From Candidatus Villigracilis proximus (GTDB lineage Bacteria; Chloroflexota; Anaerolineae; Anaerolineales; Villigracilaceae): a stretch of DNA of 64,000 nt. Below, piece by piece: positions 1 through 8,310 of this stretch. Positions within the stretch are counted from its first letter, which is position 1, and each line of letters begins with the position of its first letter. Below the pieces are notes generated by a model. The model was not told where the DNA came from. It searched no databases and worked only from the letters and a program-made list of their open reading frames with translations. The stretch spans positions 17,456-81,455 of the forward strand of contig JADKBB010000025.1 in assembly GCA_016715195.1 (NCBI GenBank), given 5' to 3'. Both the position numbers and the translations under genes were made by a program.

Positions 1-68
1 TTGGCAAGTTCGCGATTGCCGCGTTGGAAGGTGTAATCGGCTTGTTTGAGGAGTTCTTGTTTATTCAT
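1..68 (-). CDS. Partial N-terminus of an unidentified protein
   Basis: An ATG read on the minus strand at 68 opens a frame that runs off the left edge of the window. The 22 visible residues begin MNKQELLKQADYTFQRGN and are helical and charged, as in the first helices of tetratricopeptide-type proteins, but this is too short to assign. It lies just beyond the clpC terminator, so it is probably transcribed separately from clpC. Confidence 0.45.
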   Translation of the reverse strand, partial: MNKQELLKQADYTFQRGNRELA

Positions 69-75
69 AGTGTAA

Positions 76-108
76 AAACCCTAAAGGTTTTAGAAACCTT
101 TAGGGTTT
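76..108 (-). terminator. Rho-independent terminator of clpC
   Basis: A perfect 15-base inverted repeat (AAACCCTAAAGGTTT and its complement) with a 3-base loop lies directly after the clpC stop. On the minus strand the stem is followed by a run of T, as expected for an intrinsic terminator. Confidence 0.8.
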
Positions 109-115
109 ATTTGTT

Positions 116-2602
116 TTATAAACTCGGCTCGGGGAGTTTTTCCTCGAATTTATTGAGGACTAGCTCGCCGTCATCATTGACATCCACTTTGATCGCGTCG
201 CCGTTTACGAATTCACCGGCGAGTACCCGATCTGATAGCGGGTCTTCCACTTTTTGCTGAATGACACGGCGTAACGGACGCGCCCCAAACTCTGCATCGT
301 AGCCTTGCGCAGCAAGCAGGGAAAGCGCTTCTTCAGAGGCTGTGAGTACGAGTTCGTGATCCTTGAGGCGTTCAGAAACTTTGTCGAGTTCAAGCGAGAC
401 GATCTTCTGAATATCTTCCTTGTTGAGCGAGCGGAAGATGACTACAGAATCCATGCGGTTGATGAATTCAGGACGGAAGGCGCGCTTGAGGGATTCGTTC
501 AACTTCTTGCGCATGTCGTCGTAGGAAAGTTTTTCTTCAGTGGCTTCATCGCGTTTCATGGCAAAGCCGAGCGAAGTTTGATTCTTGATCATGTCTGCGC
601 CAATGTTGGAGGTCATGACGATGATCGCATTGCGGAAATCCACTTTGCGGCCTTTCGCATCGCTGAGGTGACCTTCTTCCATGATCTGGAGCAGCATATT
701 GTGTACTTCAGGATGTGCCTTTTCGATCTCATCAAAAACGATGATCGAGTACGGACGGCGGCGCAGGGCTTCGGTCAGTTGACCGGCATCTTCGTAGCCG
801 ACGTATCCGGGAGGGGCACCCACCAAACGGGCGGCGGTGTGACGTTCCATGAACTCTGACATATCCAGTTGAATGGCGGCATCTTCACTGCCAAACATGA
901 ACTTGGCGAGGGTCTTTGTCAATTGGGTCTTGCCGACACCTGTTGGGCCAAGGAACATAAATGAACCAATCGGGCGCTTCGGGTCTTTCAAACCGGCTCG
1001 CGCACGGCGGACTGCGCGTGAGATGGCAACGATGGCATCTTCCTGGCCAATGATATCTTTGCGTAGTTCATCTTCCATTTTGAGCAGGCGTTGTGATTCA
1101 GCCTCTGCAAGCTGCATCAGCGGAACACCCGTCCACATGGAGACGACTTCGGCAATATCTTCAGCGGTGACTACGGGACTGTTTGCGCGGTCCCAACCGG
1201 TGCGCAGACGTTCGATCTGCTGGCCGAGATCTGTCTCGCGCTCTTCCCATTCCTTGATGTCTTCCGAGTTGCCCTCTTCCTGTGCGAGGGTGCGGTTCTG
1301 ACGTGCCTGTCGTAATTGGCCGAACAAATCCTTGGCGTGTTTCGCGGCGGGACTCTTGTACATGCGCACACGTGAGGATGATTCGTCGATCAGGTCAATG
1401 GCTTTGTCAGGCAGGAATCTTTCGGTGACATAGCGTGAAGATAAATGTGTTGCGGCTTCGAGTGCTTCATCGGAGATCACCAAATGATGATGTTCTTCGT
1501 ATGCGCCGCGAATGCCTTTGAGGATTTGAATGGTCTCTTCTTCAGAGGGTTCGTCCACCTGCACGGGTTGGAAGCGGCGTTCGAGCGCGGCATCTGATTC
1601 GATGTGCTTGCGATATTCATCAAGCGTAGTCGCACCGATGACTTGTAACTCGCCGCGCGATAAAGCGGGCTTGAGGATATTTGCTGCGTCGACGGAGGAA
1701 CCGGCGGCTCCTGCTCCAACGAGCATATGGACCTCGTCAATGAAGAGGATCGCGCCTGAGGTTTTTAACTCATCAATAATGCGTTTGAGTCTTTCTTCGA
1801 ACTGACCACGATACATGGTGCCGGCGACGAGTGAGCCCACATCAAGTTGAAGCACACGTTTATTCATCAATGGCGCAGGAACGTCACCGTCTATGATGCG
1901 TTGAGCGAGGCCTTCGACGATGGCGGTCTTGCCGACACCGGGTTCGCCGATGAGTGCGGGGTTGTTCTTGGTGCGGCGTGCAAGGATCTGAATCACACGC
2001 TCAATTTCTTTTTGACGGCCAATGACGGGGTCAAGTTTTTTCTCTTCGGCCTTCGAGGTTAAGTCGGTGGCGAGTTGATCGATGAGCGGGGTCTTTGGGT
2101 TGTTGGATGCCGAAGCGCCACCTTTGCCCGGTTGCGGGCCGGCAGGCGTCGGGGAGGAGGATGCGGATTCATTTAAGACGCGGCGAGTCTGTCTGCGAAT
2201 CTGATCCGCTGTGACTCCGAGTCTGCGCAGCACTTCCATCCCGGTGGATTCAACACGGATCAGACCGAGCAAAATATGTTCGGTGCCGATGTAGTGATGG
2301 CCGAGGCGGCGGGCTTCTTCAATTGCAAATTCAAGGACTTGTTGAGTTTCTGCGGCGAGTTCGATGCGGGCGGGGTCAAATTCAGTGGATGCGCTGGAGA
2401 CGCGTTGAACGACTTCACGCACACGTTCGGGGGTCATGCCGAGGTCACGTAAGACGCGGCCTGCGACACCGCCTTCTTCATCCATTAATCCGAGGATGAG
2501 ATGTTCGGTTCCAATATTGTTTTGGCGGGCGCGTTCTGCCTCTTGATGCGCAAGGCTGAGGACGCGTCTAGCTCGTTGGGTAAATCTTTCCATACCGGCC
2601 AT
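116..2602 (-). CDS. clpC: ATP-dependent Clp protease ATP-binding subunit ClpC
   Basis: HSP100/AAA+ unfoldase that feeds unfolded proteins to the ClpP peptidase in the cytoplasm. The 828-residue product has the complete ClpC layout: double Clp-N repeat (about 1-145), first AAA domain with Walker A GEPGVGKT at 219-226 and Walker B ILFIDE at 285-290, a middle/UVR coiled-coil segment near 425-465, a second AAA domain with Walker A GPTGVGKT at 552-559, and a conserved C-terminal small domain. An LGF tripeptide near 678-680 sits where ClpP-binding loops occur. The start is fixed by an AGGAG ribosome binding site about 8 bases before the ATG. No CtsR or CIRCE element was recognised upstream. Length is normal for the family. 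Confidence 0.97.
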   Translation of the reverse strand: MAGMERFTQRARRVLSLAHQEAERARQNNIGTEHLILGLMDEEGGVAGRVLRDLGMTPERVREVVQRVSSASTEFDPARIELAAETQQVLEFAIEEARRLGHHYIGTEHILLGLIRVESTGMEVLRRLGVTADQIRRQTRRVLNESASSSPTPAGPQPGKGGASASNNPKTPLIDQLATDLTSKAEEKKLDPVIGRQKEIERVIQILARRTKNNPALIGEPGVGKTAIVEGLAQRIIDGDVPAPLMNKRVLQLDVGSLVAGTMYRGQFEERLKRIIDELKTSGAILFIDEVHMLVGAGAAGSSVDAANILKPALSRGELQVIGATTLDEYRKHIESDAALERRFQPVQVDEPSEEETIQILKGIRGAYEEHHHLVISDEALEAATHLSSRYVTERFLPDKAIDLIDESSSRVRMYKSPAAKHAKDLFGQLRQARQNRTLAQEEGNSEDIKEWEERETDLGQQIERLRTGWDRANSPVVTAEDIAEVVSMWTGVPLMQLAEAESQRLLKMEDELRKDIIGQEDAIVAISRAVRRARAGLKDPKRPIGSFMFLGPTGVGKTQLTKTLAKFMFGSEDAAIQLDMSEFMERHTAARLVGAPPGYVGYEDAGQLTEALRRRPYSIIVFDEIEKAHPEVHNMLLQIMEEGHLSDAKGRKVDFRNAIIVMTSNIGADMIKNQTSLGFAMKRDEATEEKLSYDDMRKKLNESLKRAFRPEFINRMDSVVIFRSLNKEDIQKIVSLELDKVSERLKDHELVLTASEEALSLLAAQGYDAEFGARPLRRVIQQKVEDPLSDRVLAGEFVNGDAIKVDVNDDGELVLNKFEEKLPEPSL

Positions 2603-2683
2603 AATAATCTCCTATATCTCTAGGCATTGTACCAAAAAGGCGGGTGACTCCGTGTTGGAAAAAGGTTAGAGTTTTCACGGGTA

Positions 2684-2752
2684 GTAAACAAGTACAAGAG
2701 TACACAAGTGCGTATTTTTTTACGTGTGTACCTGTTTATATCTCTTGTTTAC
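2684..2752. repeat. Nested inverted repeat between mazG-like gene and clpC
   Basis: Outer arms GTAAACAAG (2684-2692) and CTTGTTTAC (2744-2752) enclose a second pair, GTACAC near 2699 and GTGTAC near 2726. The arms contain degenerate reiterated AAGTACA-like words. It lies downstream of the minus-strand MazG-like gene and could end its transcript. Confidence 0.5.
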
Positions 2753-2754
2753 AT

Positions 2755-3084
2755 CTATCGGTTGTCTCCATCCCCTTGAATCTTACCGCGTGCCTGCCTA
2801 TCCATTAGTTTAGTAATGTTGTATTCGGCGATTTCATCCAGTGACAGGTTAAGTTCTGTGGCGACCTGCGCAAGATACCAGAGCACATCTCCCAGCTCGG
2901 CTTTGAGGGCTTCGCGGGTTTCGGCGCTGATCTCGCCGTCTTTATCGCGGAATACTTTTTTGATCTTGCCTGCCACTTCGCCCGCCTCGTTGACGAGACC
3001 CAGTGTTGGGTAAATAACAGCGTGCCCGATGGCGGGATATTTTGCGGTGCCGCGTGATTTGGTTTGATAATCGTTGAAGTCCAT
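2755..3084 (-). CDS. MazG-like nucleotide pyrophosphohydrolase
   Basis: Small all-alpha NTP pyrophosphohydrolase of the MazG/dUTPase superfamily, expected to hydrolyse a (possibly damaged) nucleoside triphosphate to the monophosphate and pyrophosphate. The 109-residue protein carries the paired acidic metal-binding motifs: E33 and E36 in LVNEAGEVAGK, and E63 and D66 in ELGDVLWYLAQ. It is a single-domain form, about half the size of classical MazG, so the exact substrate is open. It stands alone on the minus strand, separated from clpC by a hairpin-rich gap. Confidence 0.85.
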   Translation of the reverse strand: MDFNDYQTKSRGTAKYPAIGHAVIYPTLGLVNEAGEVAGKIKKVFRDKDGEISAETREALKAELGDVLWYLAQVATELNLSLDEIAEYNITKLMDRQARGKIQGDGDNR

Positions 3085-3281
3085 GAGTGTTTCCTTTGTG
3101 TGCGAATGTGGGCGTTAAATTTTCTATTTCGATTTTACATTACTTTAAGGAAAGTCTTTCAGGTGGACTAGGGCAAAATTCACCATGATACCCATGCGGG
3201 CACAATGTAAACGGAGATTTAAAAAAGAGAAAGTATATCTTTGTTTATCGCTGTTTATCTCCGGTGAAAAAAATATGCTGC

Positions 3282-4178
3282 TCAGTTCCTTACTTCTTTT
3301 TCAAACCAAAATGTTCTGTGCTCCAAAACAAATCCTGCAGACTCGGCGGCCTTTTGCATGGCGATGTTTTGTCCGCTGGTGCCGAGGTGCACGGATTTCA
3401 TTCCGCGTTCTTTGAGCATTCGCAGCCCTTTGTATAACAAGGCTTTCGCCAGTCCCATGCCTTGAAAGCGCGGATGTGTCGCCACGGGGTCAGTGTTGCC
3501 TTCCCTGTTTTGTTCATCGACCGAGCAGGTGCAATAAGCGGCGATGCTTCCATCGGGTGCGATGACCATCAAGTCCAACTCTGGATCGTATTCACTGGTG
3601 GACATAATGGCGAGACGATTCTCCGTGGACATGTACTCCGTCCCAAACGCGGATCGGTGCGTGCTGGCAACTGCTTCTGCTTCCTCCGTGCCTTTTATTG
3701 CGCGGATGAAGAATCCCTCCGGCAAAACAGAATCAGCTATCGGCGCAGAGAGATCGCGTTTCATACTGACGGTGATAACGTCTGTCTGATGAAACCCGTG
3801 CTGATTGAGAAAGTCCAGCCGCTGGGTGTCGTCTTCGCGGCAGCTTGCATCCAGCGTGGATGTTTCCTCCGCTGCCAAACTCTTGCGGATGCAATCCACG
3901 CCCCATGCCACGATTTCCGCGCCGAGCGATTCTGTGTATTGAGTTTGAAATTCCCAAAGCAAATTATGCGAGTCATCCACATACGCCCAGCCGATGGGTT
4001 GATCTGCATCGAACCATAATCTCATATTTGCGCGGACTTCTGCGTTAGCCAGGCCTTCTTCAATATTAACTTTTGCGGGGTAATCATTAATCCGCTCAGC
4101 CAGGCGGACTTGATTTAACAAATCCACCATGATCTGAAAATCTTTTTCGCCCTCATATACTTTGCTTGAGATTGTCAT
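3282..4178 (-). CDS. GNAT family N-acetyltransferase, tandem domains
   Basis: Acetyl-CoA-dependent acyltransferase of unknown acceptor. At 298 residues it is about twice the size of a single GNAT domain. The C-terminal half has the acetyl-CoA binding motif (HPRFQGMGLAKALL, about 235-248) and the usual following helix and AGF strand; the N-terminal half looks like a degenerate second GNAT fold. The start follows a purine-rich stretch (GGAGAGCATC) before the ATG. A terminator of the next minus-strand gene lies just upstream, so it is probably a separate unit. Confidence 0.8.
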   Translation of the reverse strand: MTISSKVYEGEKDFQIMVDLLNQVRLAERINDYPAKVNIEEGLANAEVRANMRLWFDADQPIGWAYVDDSHNLLWEFQTQYTESLGAEIVAWGVDCIRKSLAAEETSTLDASCREDDTQRLDFLNQHGFHQTDVITVSMKRDLSAPIADSVLPEGFFIRAIKGTEEAEAVASTHRSAFGTEYMSTENRLAIMSTSEYDPELDLMVIAPDGSIAAYCTCSVDEQNREGNTDPVATHPRFQGMGLAKALLYKGLRMLKERGMKSVHLGTSGQNIAMQKAAESAGFVLEHRTFWFEKEVRN

Positions 4179-4196
4179 GATGCTCTCCTGTATAAA

Positions 4197-4234
4197 AAAA
4201 CTGGAATGCAGACTTAAGTCCGCATTCCAGTTTT
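4197..4234 (-). terminator. Terminator of the LLM oxidoreductase gene
   Basis: Stem CTGGAATGC with GCATTCCAG, enclosing the self-complementary GACTTAAGTC, followed on the minus strand by a run of T. It immediately follows the stop codon at 4244 and precedes the start of the GNAT gene. Confidence 0.85.
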
Positions 4235-4243
4235 GATTTATGA

Positions 4244-5242
4244 TTATTCAAACGCCTTCGCCAATGCTTGCCACCAATCATCTTTTTCCTTCGGGATAAA
4301 GGGTGTGTACAGTGTCAGCCGGTCTGCGATGCCGGCGTAGCGTTTCTTTAAGTCAGCGGCTAGATTTTCCTGAGTGGTGACCAGACAAAACTCGTTTAAC
4401 ATTTCATCGGTGATCAGCATCGGCATTTCGGCCCACTCGCCTTTGGCCGCGAAACCTGATAATTGTTGCGCGGTTTCGGTCCAGCCGTGCAAGTCCATCA
4501 CTGCTTGATAGGACGGAGTGCTGGCATAAAATGCGATCTGCATCCGCGCAAAGGATTCTTCCTCGGGTGATGTGGCGATAAAGGGAGTCATTGAAATCGT
4601 AATATCCTTACGAGTTCTTCCGCTCTTTTGCAGTCCATCTTCGATGGCAGGCAGGATTACTTCATTCATATAACGCGGACTATTAAACGGGTGCGCGTGG
4701 AATCCTTCGCACAATTCACCAGCCAGTTTCGCGAGGCCGGTATTGACGCCTGCAATATAGATCGGAATATTTGGATTCTCAATTGCGCCCGGATTAAAGA
4801 AAGGTGACATCAACGTGGCCTTGTAATACTCGCCGCGGAAATTCAACTTCGTGCCGTTCTGCCAGCAATCCCAAAACGCGCGGATGACTTGAATCTGTTC
4901 GCGCAGTTTCCCCGTCACAGAGTCAGGCCAGGTCATGCCGAACCTGCGCTCAATATGCGCCTTGACCTGCGTGCCCAATCCCAAAATGAATCGTCCGCCC
5001 GATTGCGCGGATAAATCCCATGCGGTGTAGGCGATGTTCGCAGGCGAGCGCGCAAACGAGACCGCAATCGCAGTCCCAAATTGCATGTCAGCCGAATGCT
5101 CCGCGATCAATGTGCAGGGCAGGAAGGGATCGTGCTGGGTCTCTTGAGTCCACAGCGCGGCGAAGCCCATCTCTTGTGCGGCTTTCGCAATGGCAGGAAC
5201 ATCTTTCAATGCAACGAGGGGAAGAGCGGCATCCAGTTTCAT
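4244..5242 (-). CDS. LLM class F420-dependent oxidoreductase (TIGR03617-like)
   Basis: Luciferase-like monooxygenase family TIM-barrel protein of 332 residues; the family uses F420 or FMN for hydride transfer. The sequence shows the barrel start MKLDAALPL, the GFAALWTQETQHDP segment, GGRFILGLGTQVKAHIERRFG, and IPIYIAGVNTGLAKLAGE, all typical of the mycobacterial and Chloroflexi TIGR03617 group. The ATG at 5242 is preferred to an in-frame TTG 15 bases upstream, because a TATACT box lies 6 bases before this ATG, consistent with a leaderless transcript. The substrate is unknown and neighbours give no pathway. Confidence 0.85.
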   Translation of the reverse strand: MKLDAALPLVALKDVPAIAKAAQEMGFAALWTQETQHDPFLPCTLIAEHSADMQFGTAIAVSFARSPANIAYTAWDLSAQSGGRFILGLGTQVKAHIERRFGMTWPDSVTGKLREQIQVIRAFWDCWQNGTKLNFRGEYYKATLMSPFFNPGAIENPNIPIYIAGVNTGLAKLAGELCEGFHAHPFNSPRYMNEVILPAIEDGLQKSGRTRKDITISMTPFIATSPEEESFARMQIAFYASTPSYQAVMDLHGWTETAQQLSGFAAKGEWAEMPMLITDEMLNEFCLVTTQENLAADLKKRYAGIADRLTLYTPFIPKEKDDWWQALAKAFE

Positions 5243-5248
5243 GGGGCA

Positions 5249-5254
5249 AGTATA
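5249..5254 (-). promoter_or_regulatory. -10 box, leaderless LLM gene
   Basis: TATACT read on the minus strand, 6 bases before the chosen ATG. No Shine-Dalgarno sequence fits between them. Confidence 0.5.
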
Positions 5255-5290
5255 CAATCAAGGGGTAATTAGGTGAATAGGGAATAATGG

Positions 5291-5334
5291 AAGTAAAAAG
5301 TGAGAAGTATGTGAAGTGAGAAGTAAAAAGTGAA
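5291..5334. repeat. Degenerate heptamer tandem repeat
   Basis: Six nearly identical 7-base units of the form AAGTRAA/AAGTGAG in a row, with a 2-base slip in the middle. The complementary word family (ACTTCTC, ACTTTTC) recurs at 28146-28199. It lies between the LLM gene and the peroxiredoxin terminator. Confidence 0.75.
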
Positions 5335-5346
5335 TAGGAAACAAAA

Positions 5347-5368
5347 AAGCCCCGCGCAAGCGAGGCTT
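5347..5368 (-). terminator. Terminator of the peroxiredoxin gene
   Basis: Minus-strand stem AAGCCTCGC / GCGGGGCTT with a short loop, followed by TTTTTT. It lies about 65 bases after the stop at 5432. Confidence 0.75.
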
Positions 5369-5431
5369 AAACCTTATAAACCTTAATCCTTCAGAAACCT
5401 CAGAAACTTTAGTTCCTTAGAAACCTTTCCC

Positions 5432-5902
5432 CTAATTCAAACTATCCACAAACCCAAACAACTCACGCGTCTCCTGTAACCAGACATTCGGAACTGTCGT
5501 GCGTTTGAGATAGCGGACGAGACCATCTTTGTCAACGACCAACGAGGCAGTACGTTGAAAGAGCAGGAAATATTTTTCCAATTCATAGAGATTGTATACA
5601 TTGCGTCCGGGGTCTGCAAGAATTGGAAAAGGCAAATTTATCCCTTCTGCATATTCACGCGCTTTTTCCACATTTTCGCCTAAAATGACAATGATCTCAG
5701 CGCCCGCCTCACGGAACTGTTCATACATGCGTCCCAATTGCGCAACATGCGTGCGGCATTGCGGACAGGTAGTCTCGCGGATAAAGAACATGATCACGTT
5801 TGATTTTCCGCGAAAATCTGAAAGCGAAATCTCCTGCCCATTTGTGGCAAGCAGGTGAAAGTCAGGCGCGAACGATCCGATCTTTGCTTCGATAGAGTCC
5901 AT
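5432..5902 (-). CDS. Peroxiredoxin / AhpC-TSA family redoxin
   Basis: Thioredoxin-fold protein of 156 residues, probably reducing peroxides or disulfides in the cytoplasm. It has the redoxin start (IGSFAPDFHLLATNGQEISLSDFRG) and an active site RETTCPQC with Cys46 and Cys49. That is a CxxC pair, as in the FxRGxWCPYC subgroup, rather than the classical PxxxTxxC peroxidatic motif. Later elements (FPILADPGRNVYNLY, ASLVVDKDGLVRY) are typical. A TATAAA-like box lies just upstream of the ATG and an inverted repeat at 5918-5942 precedes that box. Confidence 0.85.
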   Translation of the reverse strand: MDSIEAKIGSFAPDFHLLATNGQEISLSDFRGKSNVIMFFIRETTCPQCRTHVAQLGRMYEQFREAGAEIIVILGENVEKAREYAEGINLPFPILADPGRNVYNLYELEKYFLLFQRTASLVVDKDGLVRYLKRTTVPNVWLQETRELFGFVDSLN

Positions 5903-5917
5903 GATTTTATAATCCTC

Positions 5918-5942
5918 ATTAAGTAGATAACGTCTGCTTAAT
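5918..5942. promoter_or_regulatory. Inverted repeat upstream of peroxiredoxin gene
   Basis: ATTAAGTAGA and TCTGCTTAAT, 9 of 10 positions paired, around a 5-base centre. It sits between the M42 stop and the peroxiredoxin promoter region, so it could be an operator or a weak terminator. Confidence 0.4.
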
Positions 5943-5963
5943 AATCATTACGTTAGAGGTTTC

Positions 5964-7013
5964 TTATTTTTCAAGCAGATACGCCATGATCCAATTCGTG
6001 GTTGCGTTCAAACCATCCATGTGGGCGCGCTCGTAATTGTGCGAAGCATCAATCCCGGGGCCGATCAGCGAGAGCTGTACATCGCCGCCCGCGCGCCAAA
6101 AGGCTTCGCCATCTGAACCATAAAATGGATACACATCTGTTTTATATGGAATGCCGTGCTTCTCTGCGATGGCGCGCATTTTTTTATTCAAGCCTTCAGA
6201 GTACGGCCCGCTGCTGTCTTTGATGCACAGCGTCGCATGGAATTCATCTGACTCCTGACCGCTGCCGACCACCGCCATATCCACTGTGACTAATTCCGCC
6301 ACATCAGACGGGATGCCCGCCGCCGCGCCGTGACCGACCTCTTCATAATTGGAAATATGGAAGTACACGCTTCGCACCGGACTTTGGCCTGATTCTGCCA
6401 TCGACTTGATCGCCGCTACAAGATTTGCCACGCAAGCCTTGTCATCGAGAAAACGCGAGCGGATGAATCCATTGGTCACTTCCACCCGTGGATCAAACGC
6501 CACGCAATCACCGACGTTGATTCCAAGTCCGCGCGTTTCTTTTTCAGAAGTAGTACGCGCATCAATGCGGACTTCCATGTGCGCATCATTGCGCGGAGTT
6601 TCACTTCCCGCCGCGCCATAAATATGACCGGATGCCGCATCAATTAACACCGAGCCGCGAATCTTCTCGCCTTTGGCTGTGATGATCCACACGCCTTCGG
6701 TTTCCACACTCGGCCATTGGATGCCGCCAATGCGGCTTAACTTTAATCGTCCATTGGATTTGATCTCTTTCACCACGGCACCGAGCGTATCCGCATGAGC
6801 AGTTAATGCCACCGGAGGCAAGTCGCTTTTCACTTCCCACTTTGCAACCAGCGCACCTTTGCGGGTTCTTGATAATTCAAGCTGCTTGTATTTTGACAAT
6901 TCCTTTTCCACAAAATCAATTGCAGGTTCGGCAAACCCGGTGGGCGAGGTGACGTTGAGCAGGTCAACCAGGAAATCTGTGTAATATTTTTCGTCAATTT
7001 TAGGGAGAGTCAT
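5964..7013 (-). CDS. M42 family metallopeptidase
   Basis: Aminopeptidase of the M42 (TET/FrvX) family, a cytosolic dinuclear metal peptidase that usually forms large tetrahedral assemblies. The 349-residue protein shows the metal ligands in order: H73 and D75 in TAHADTLG, an aspartate in SRFLDDKACVANLVAA, the catalytic/metal glutamates in NYEEVGHGAA, and a late histidine in DASHNYERAH. Family length is normal. It is followed closely on the minus strand by the peroxiredoxin gene and preceded by the thioesterase gene (13-base gap), so thioesterase and peptidase may be co-transcribed. Confidence 0.9.
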   Translation of the reverse strand: MTLPKIDEKYYTDFLVDLLNVTSPTGFAEPAIDFVEKELSKYKQLELSRTRKGALVAKWEVKSDLPPVALTAHADTLGAVVKEIKSNGRLKLSRIGGIQWPSVETEGVWIITAKGEKIRGSVLIDAASGHIYGAAGSETPRNDAHMEVRIDARTTSEKETRGLGINVGDCVAFDPRVEVTNGFIRSRFLDDKACVANLVAAIKSMAESGQSPVRSVYFHISNYEEVGHGAAAGIPSDVAELVTVDMAVVGSGQESDEFHATLCIKDSSGPYSEGLNKKMRAIAEKHGIPYKTDVYPFYGSDGEAFWRAGGDVQLSLIGPGIDASHNYERAHMDGLNATTNWIMAYLLEK

Positions 7014-7026
7014 GATTTATCCTTTT

Positions 7027-7416
7027 CTATAAACCTTCAAACGCTTTGATCTTCTCGCGCCAATCGTGCGGAATGTTGACCGTCTTTTCTCCTTTGTAAT
7101 CATAAGTCTTGCCTGTTTTCGCATCGACAATATTCTGCATCCACGTCATGGATTTGTTCCCCAACTTCAAAGCATGGACGCCAACCTTAATATGCTCGCC
7201 AAAATAAACCGGCGCAAGATATACGATGTGGACGTCCGCCAGAATCACGCCGATCTCCATAAAGGATTGATCCTTCGTGAATAAACCGAGTTCGATCATA
7301 TAGGCAATACGTGCCTGCTCAAAATAAGTCAGATGTTTGGAGTTGTTGACATGTCCCTGCGGATCCAGATCACCGTAGCGGACTTCGACCGGGTGAAAGA
7401 ATTTATATGTAGTCAT
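7027..7416 (-). CDS. Acyl-CoA thioesterase, hotdog fold (4HBT-like)
   Basis: Hydrolyses an acyl-CoA thioester. The 129-residue protein has the 4-hydroxybenzoyl-CoA thioesterase/YbgC signature VRYGDLDPQGHVNN, with the catalytic aspartate, followed by the long hotdog helix. The ATG at 7416 is chosen over a TTG 15 bases upstream because a perfect TATAAT lies 6 bases before it. It precedes the M42 peptidase gene by 13 bases. Confidence 0.85.
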   Translation of the reverse strand: MTTYKFFHPVEVRYGDLDPQGHVNNSKHLTYFEQARIAYMIELGLFTKDQSFMEIGVILADVHIVYLAPVYFGEHIKVGVHALKLGNKSMTWMQNIVDAKTGKTYDYKGEKTVNIPHDWREKIKAFEGL

Positions 7417-7422
7417 AATGGA

Positions 7423-7428
7423 ATTATA
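7423..7428 (-). promoter_or_regulatory. -10 box, leaderless thioesterase gene
   Basis: Perfect TATAAT on the minus strand, 6 bases before the ATG, leaving no room for a leader with a Shine-Dalgarno site. Confidence 0.6.
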
Positions 7429-7439
7429 CAATCTTTACG

Positions 7440-7510
7440 CATCCTGAGCGGAGCCGAAGTGCATCCTCCCGAAATTACATCGGGACAATGTGAGCGGAGC
7501 CGAAGGATAA
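7440..7510. repeat. Dispersed GAGCGGAG-type repeat
   Basis: Contains two copies of TGAGCGGAGCCGAAG (7444-7458 and 7491-7505) around a CCCGAAATTACATCGGG hairpin. The 38 bases at 7462-7499 match, in inverse orientation and with few changes, 9567-9604. A short copy of the same word family lies inside the gene at 26979. Confidence 0.75.
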
Positions 7511-7533
7511 CTGGATGGTTCTATAACAAAAAA

Positions 7534-7564
7534 AGCCGCCAGTTGAAAAAATCAACCAGCGGCT
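7534..7564 (-). terminator. Terminator of the Crp/Fnr gene
   Basis: Minus-strand stem AGCCGC..GTTGA with TCAAC..GCGGCT around a T-rich loop, followed by a run of seven T. It lies 23 bases after the stop at 7587. Confidence 0.85.
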
Positions 7565-7586
7565 CCCTAATCCCTAACTCTAATTC

Positions 7587-8285
7587 CTAATCACAAAATC
7601 TTGCCAACCCAACCTTATCGTGAATCACAAATCGCCCATCGGCATCCGTGCTGAGTAGTCCCTGCTCTTTGAAAAATACCATCGCCTGATTGACACGTTT
7701 GCGCGAAGCGCCCACCAGATCGGCCAGATCGCTCTGCGTCAACACAATGCGGACTTGTACTCCATCCGCTATTTCACGGCCATAGCGTTCGGCGAATGCA
7801 AGTATCTGACGCGCCACCCGTCCATTTACATCTAACGTTGCCAGCGATTGAATCACCTGATCGGAAAGCCGCACGCGTGCGGATAATATCTTCACCAAAT
7901 TCCGCGCCACTGGAGGAAAGTTATCCATCAAGTAGTTGAATGTGGTTTTGTCCATCCACAATAGAAGCGAGTTCTCCAGCGTGATGGCACTTGCAGACCG
8001 CCCCACGCTATCGATCAAACTCATTTCACCGAGCAGATCACCGCTGCCAAGTACAGAGAGGATCACATCACGCCCACCCTGTTCAATGTGAATTTTTACT
8101 GTGCCATGCAAAATGATATATACAGCCTCGCCCGGTTGTTCGATGGTCATCACATTCATCCCCGCAGTAAAGATACGGCGATGCGCGTGCTTTGCCACCC
8201 AGTCTAGCTGAGTCTGTGTTAATCCTTCAAACAATTTAATGTCCGAAAGTATGTTGCGGGTGTCATCTATCTTGAGTTCGGTCAT
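7587..8285 (-). CDS. Crp/Fnr family transcriptional regulator
   Basis: DNA-binding regulator of about 232 residues with an N-terminal cyclic-nucleotide-binding beta roll (GEAVYIILHGTVKIHIEQGGRDVILSVLG region, then GDLLGEMSLID) and a C-terminal winged helix (QSDLADLVGASRKRVNQAM recognition segment). No Fnr-type cysteine cluster is visible, so it is more likely to bind cyclic nucleotide or another small ligand. Three in-frame ATG codons exist (8303, 8294, 8285); the last is chosen because TACAAT at 8295-8300 overlaps the others. The MBL gene upstream ends 7 bases before the longest start. Confidence 0.88.
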   Translation of the reverse strand: MTELKIDDTRNILSDIKLFEGLTQTQLDWVAKHAHRRIFTAGMNVMTIEQPGEAVYIILHGTVKIHIEQGGRDVILSVLGSGDLLGEMSLIDSVGRSASAITLENSLLLWMDKTTFNYLMDNFPPVARNLVKILSARVRLSDQVIQSLATLDVNGRVARQILAFAERYGREIADGVQVRIVLTQSDLADLVGASRKRVNQAMVFFKEQGLLSTDADGRFVIHDKVGLARFCD

Positions 8286-8294
8286 TCTTAACAT

Positions 8295-8300
8295 ATTGTA
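8295..8300 (-). promoter_or_regulatory. Possible -10 box of the Crp/Fnr gene
   Basis: TACAAT on the minus strand, 9 bases before the chosen ATG at 8285. Confidence 0.4.
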
Positions 8301-8310
8301 CATCCATTCG

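Noticed and set aside
305..859. Open frame of 184 codons on the plus strand opposite clpC
   Set aside because: It is antisense to a complete, highly conserved clpC coding region, has no family-like sequence and no ribosome binding site.
5291..5334. Short regularly spaced units as a possible CRISPR array
   Set aside because: Units are 7 bases, directly adjacent and degenerate. There are no spacers of constant length and no cas genes.
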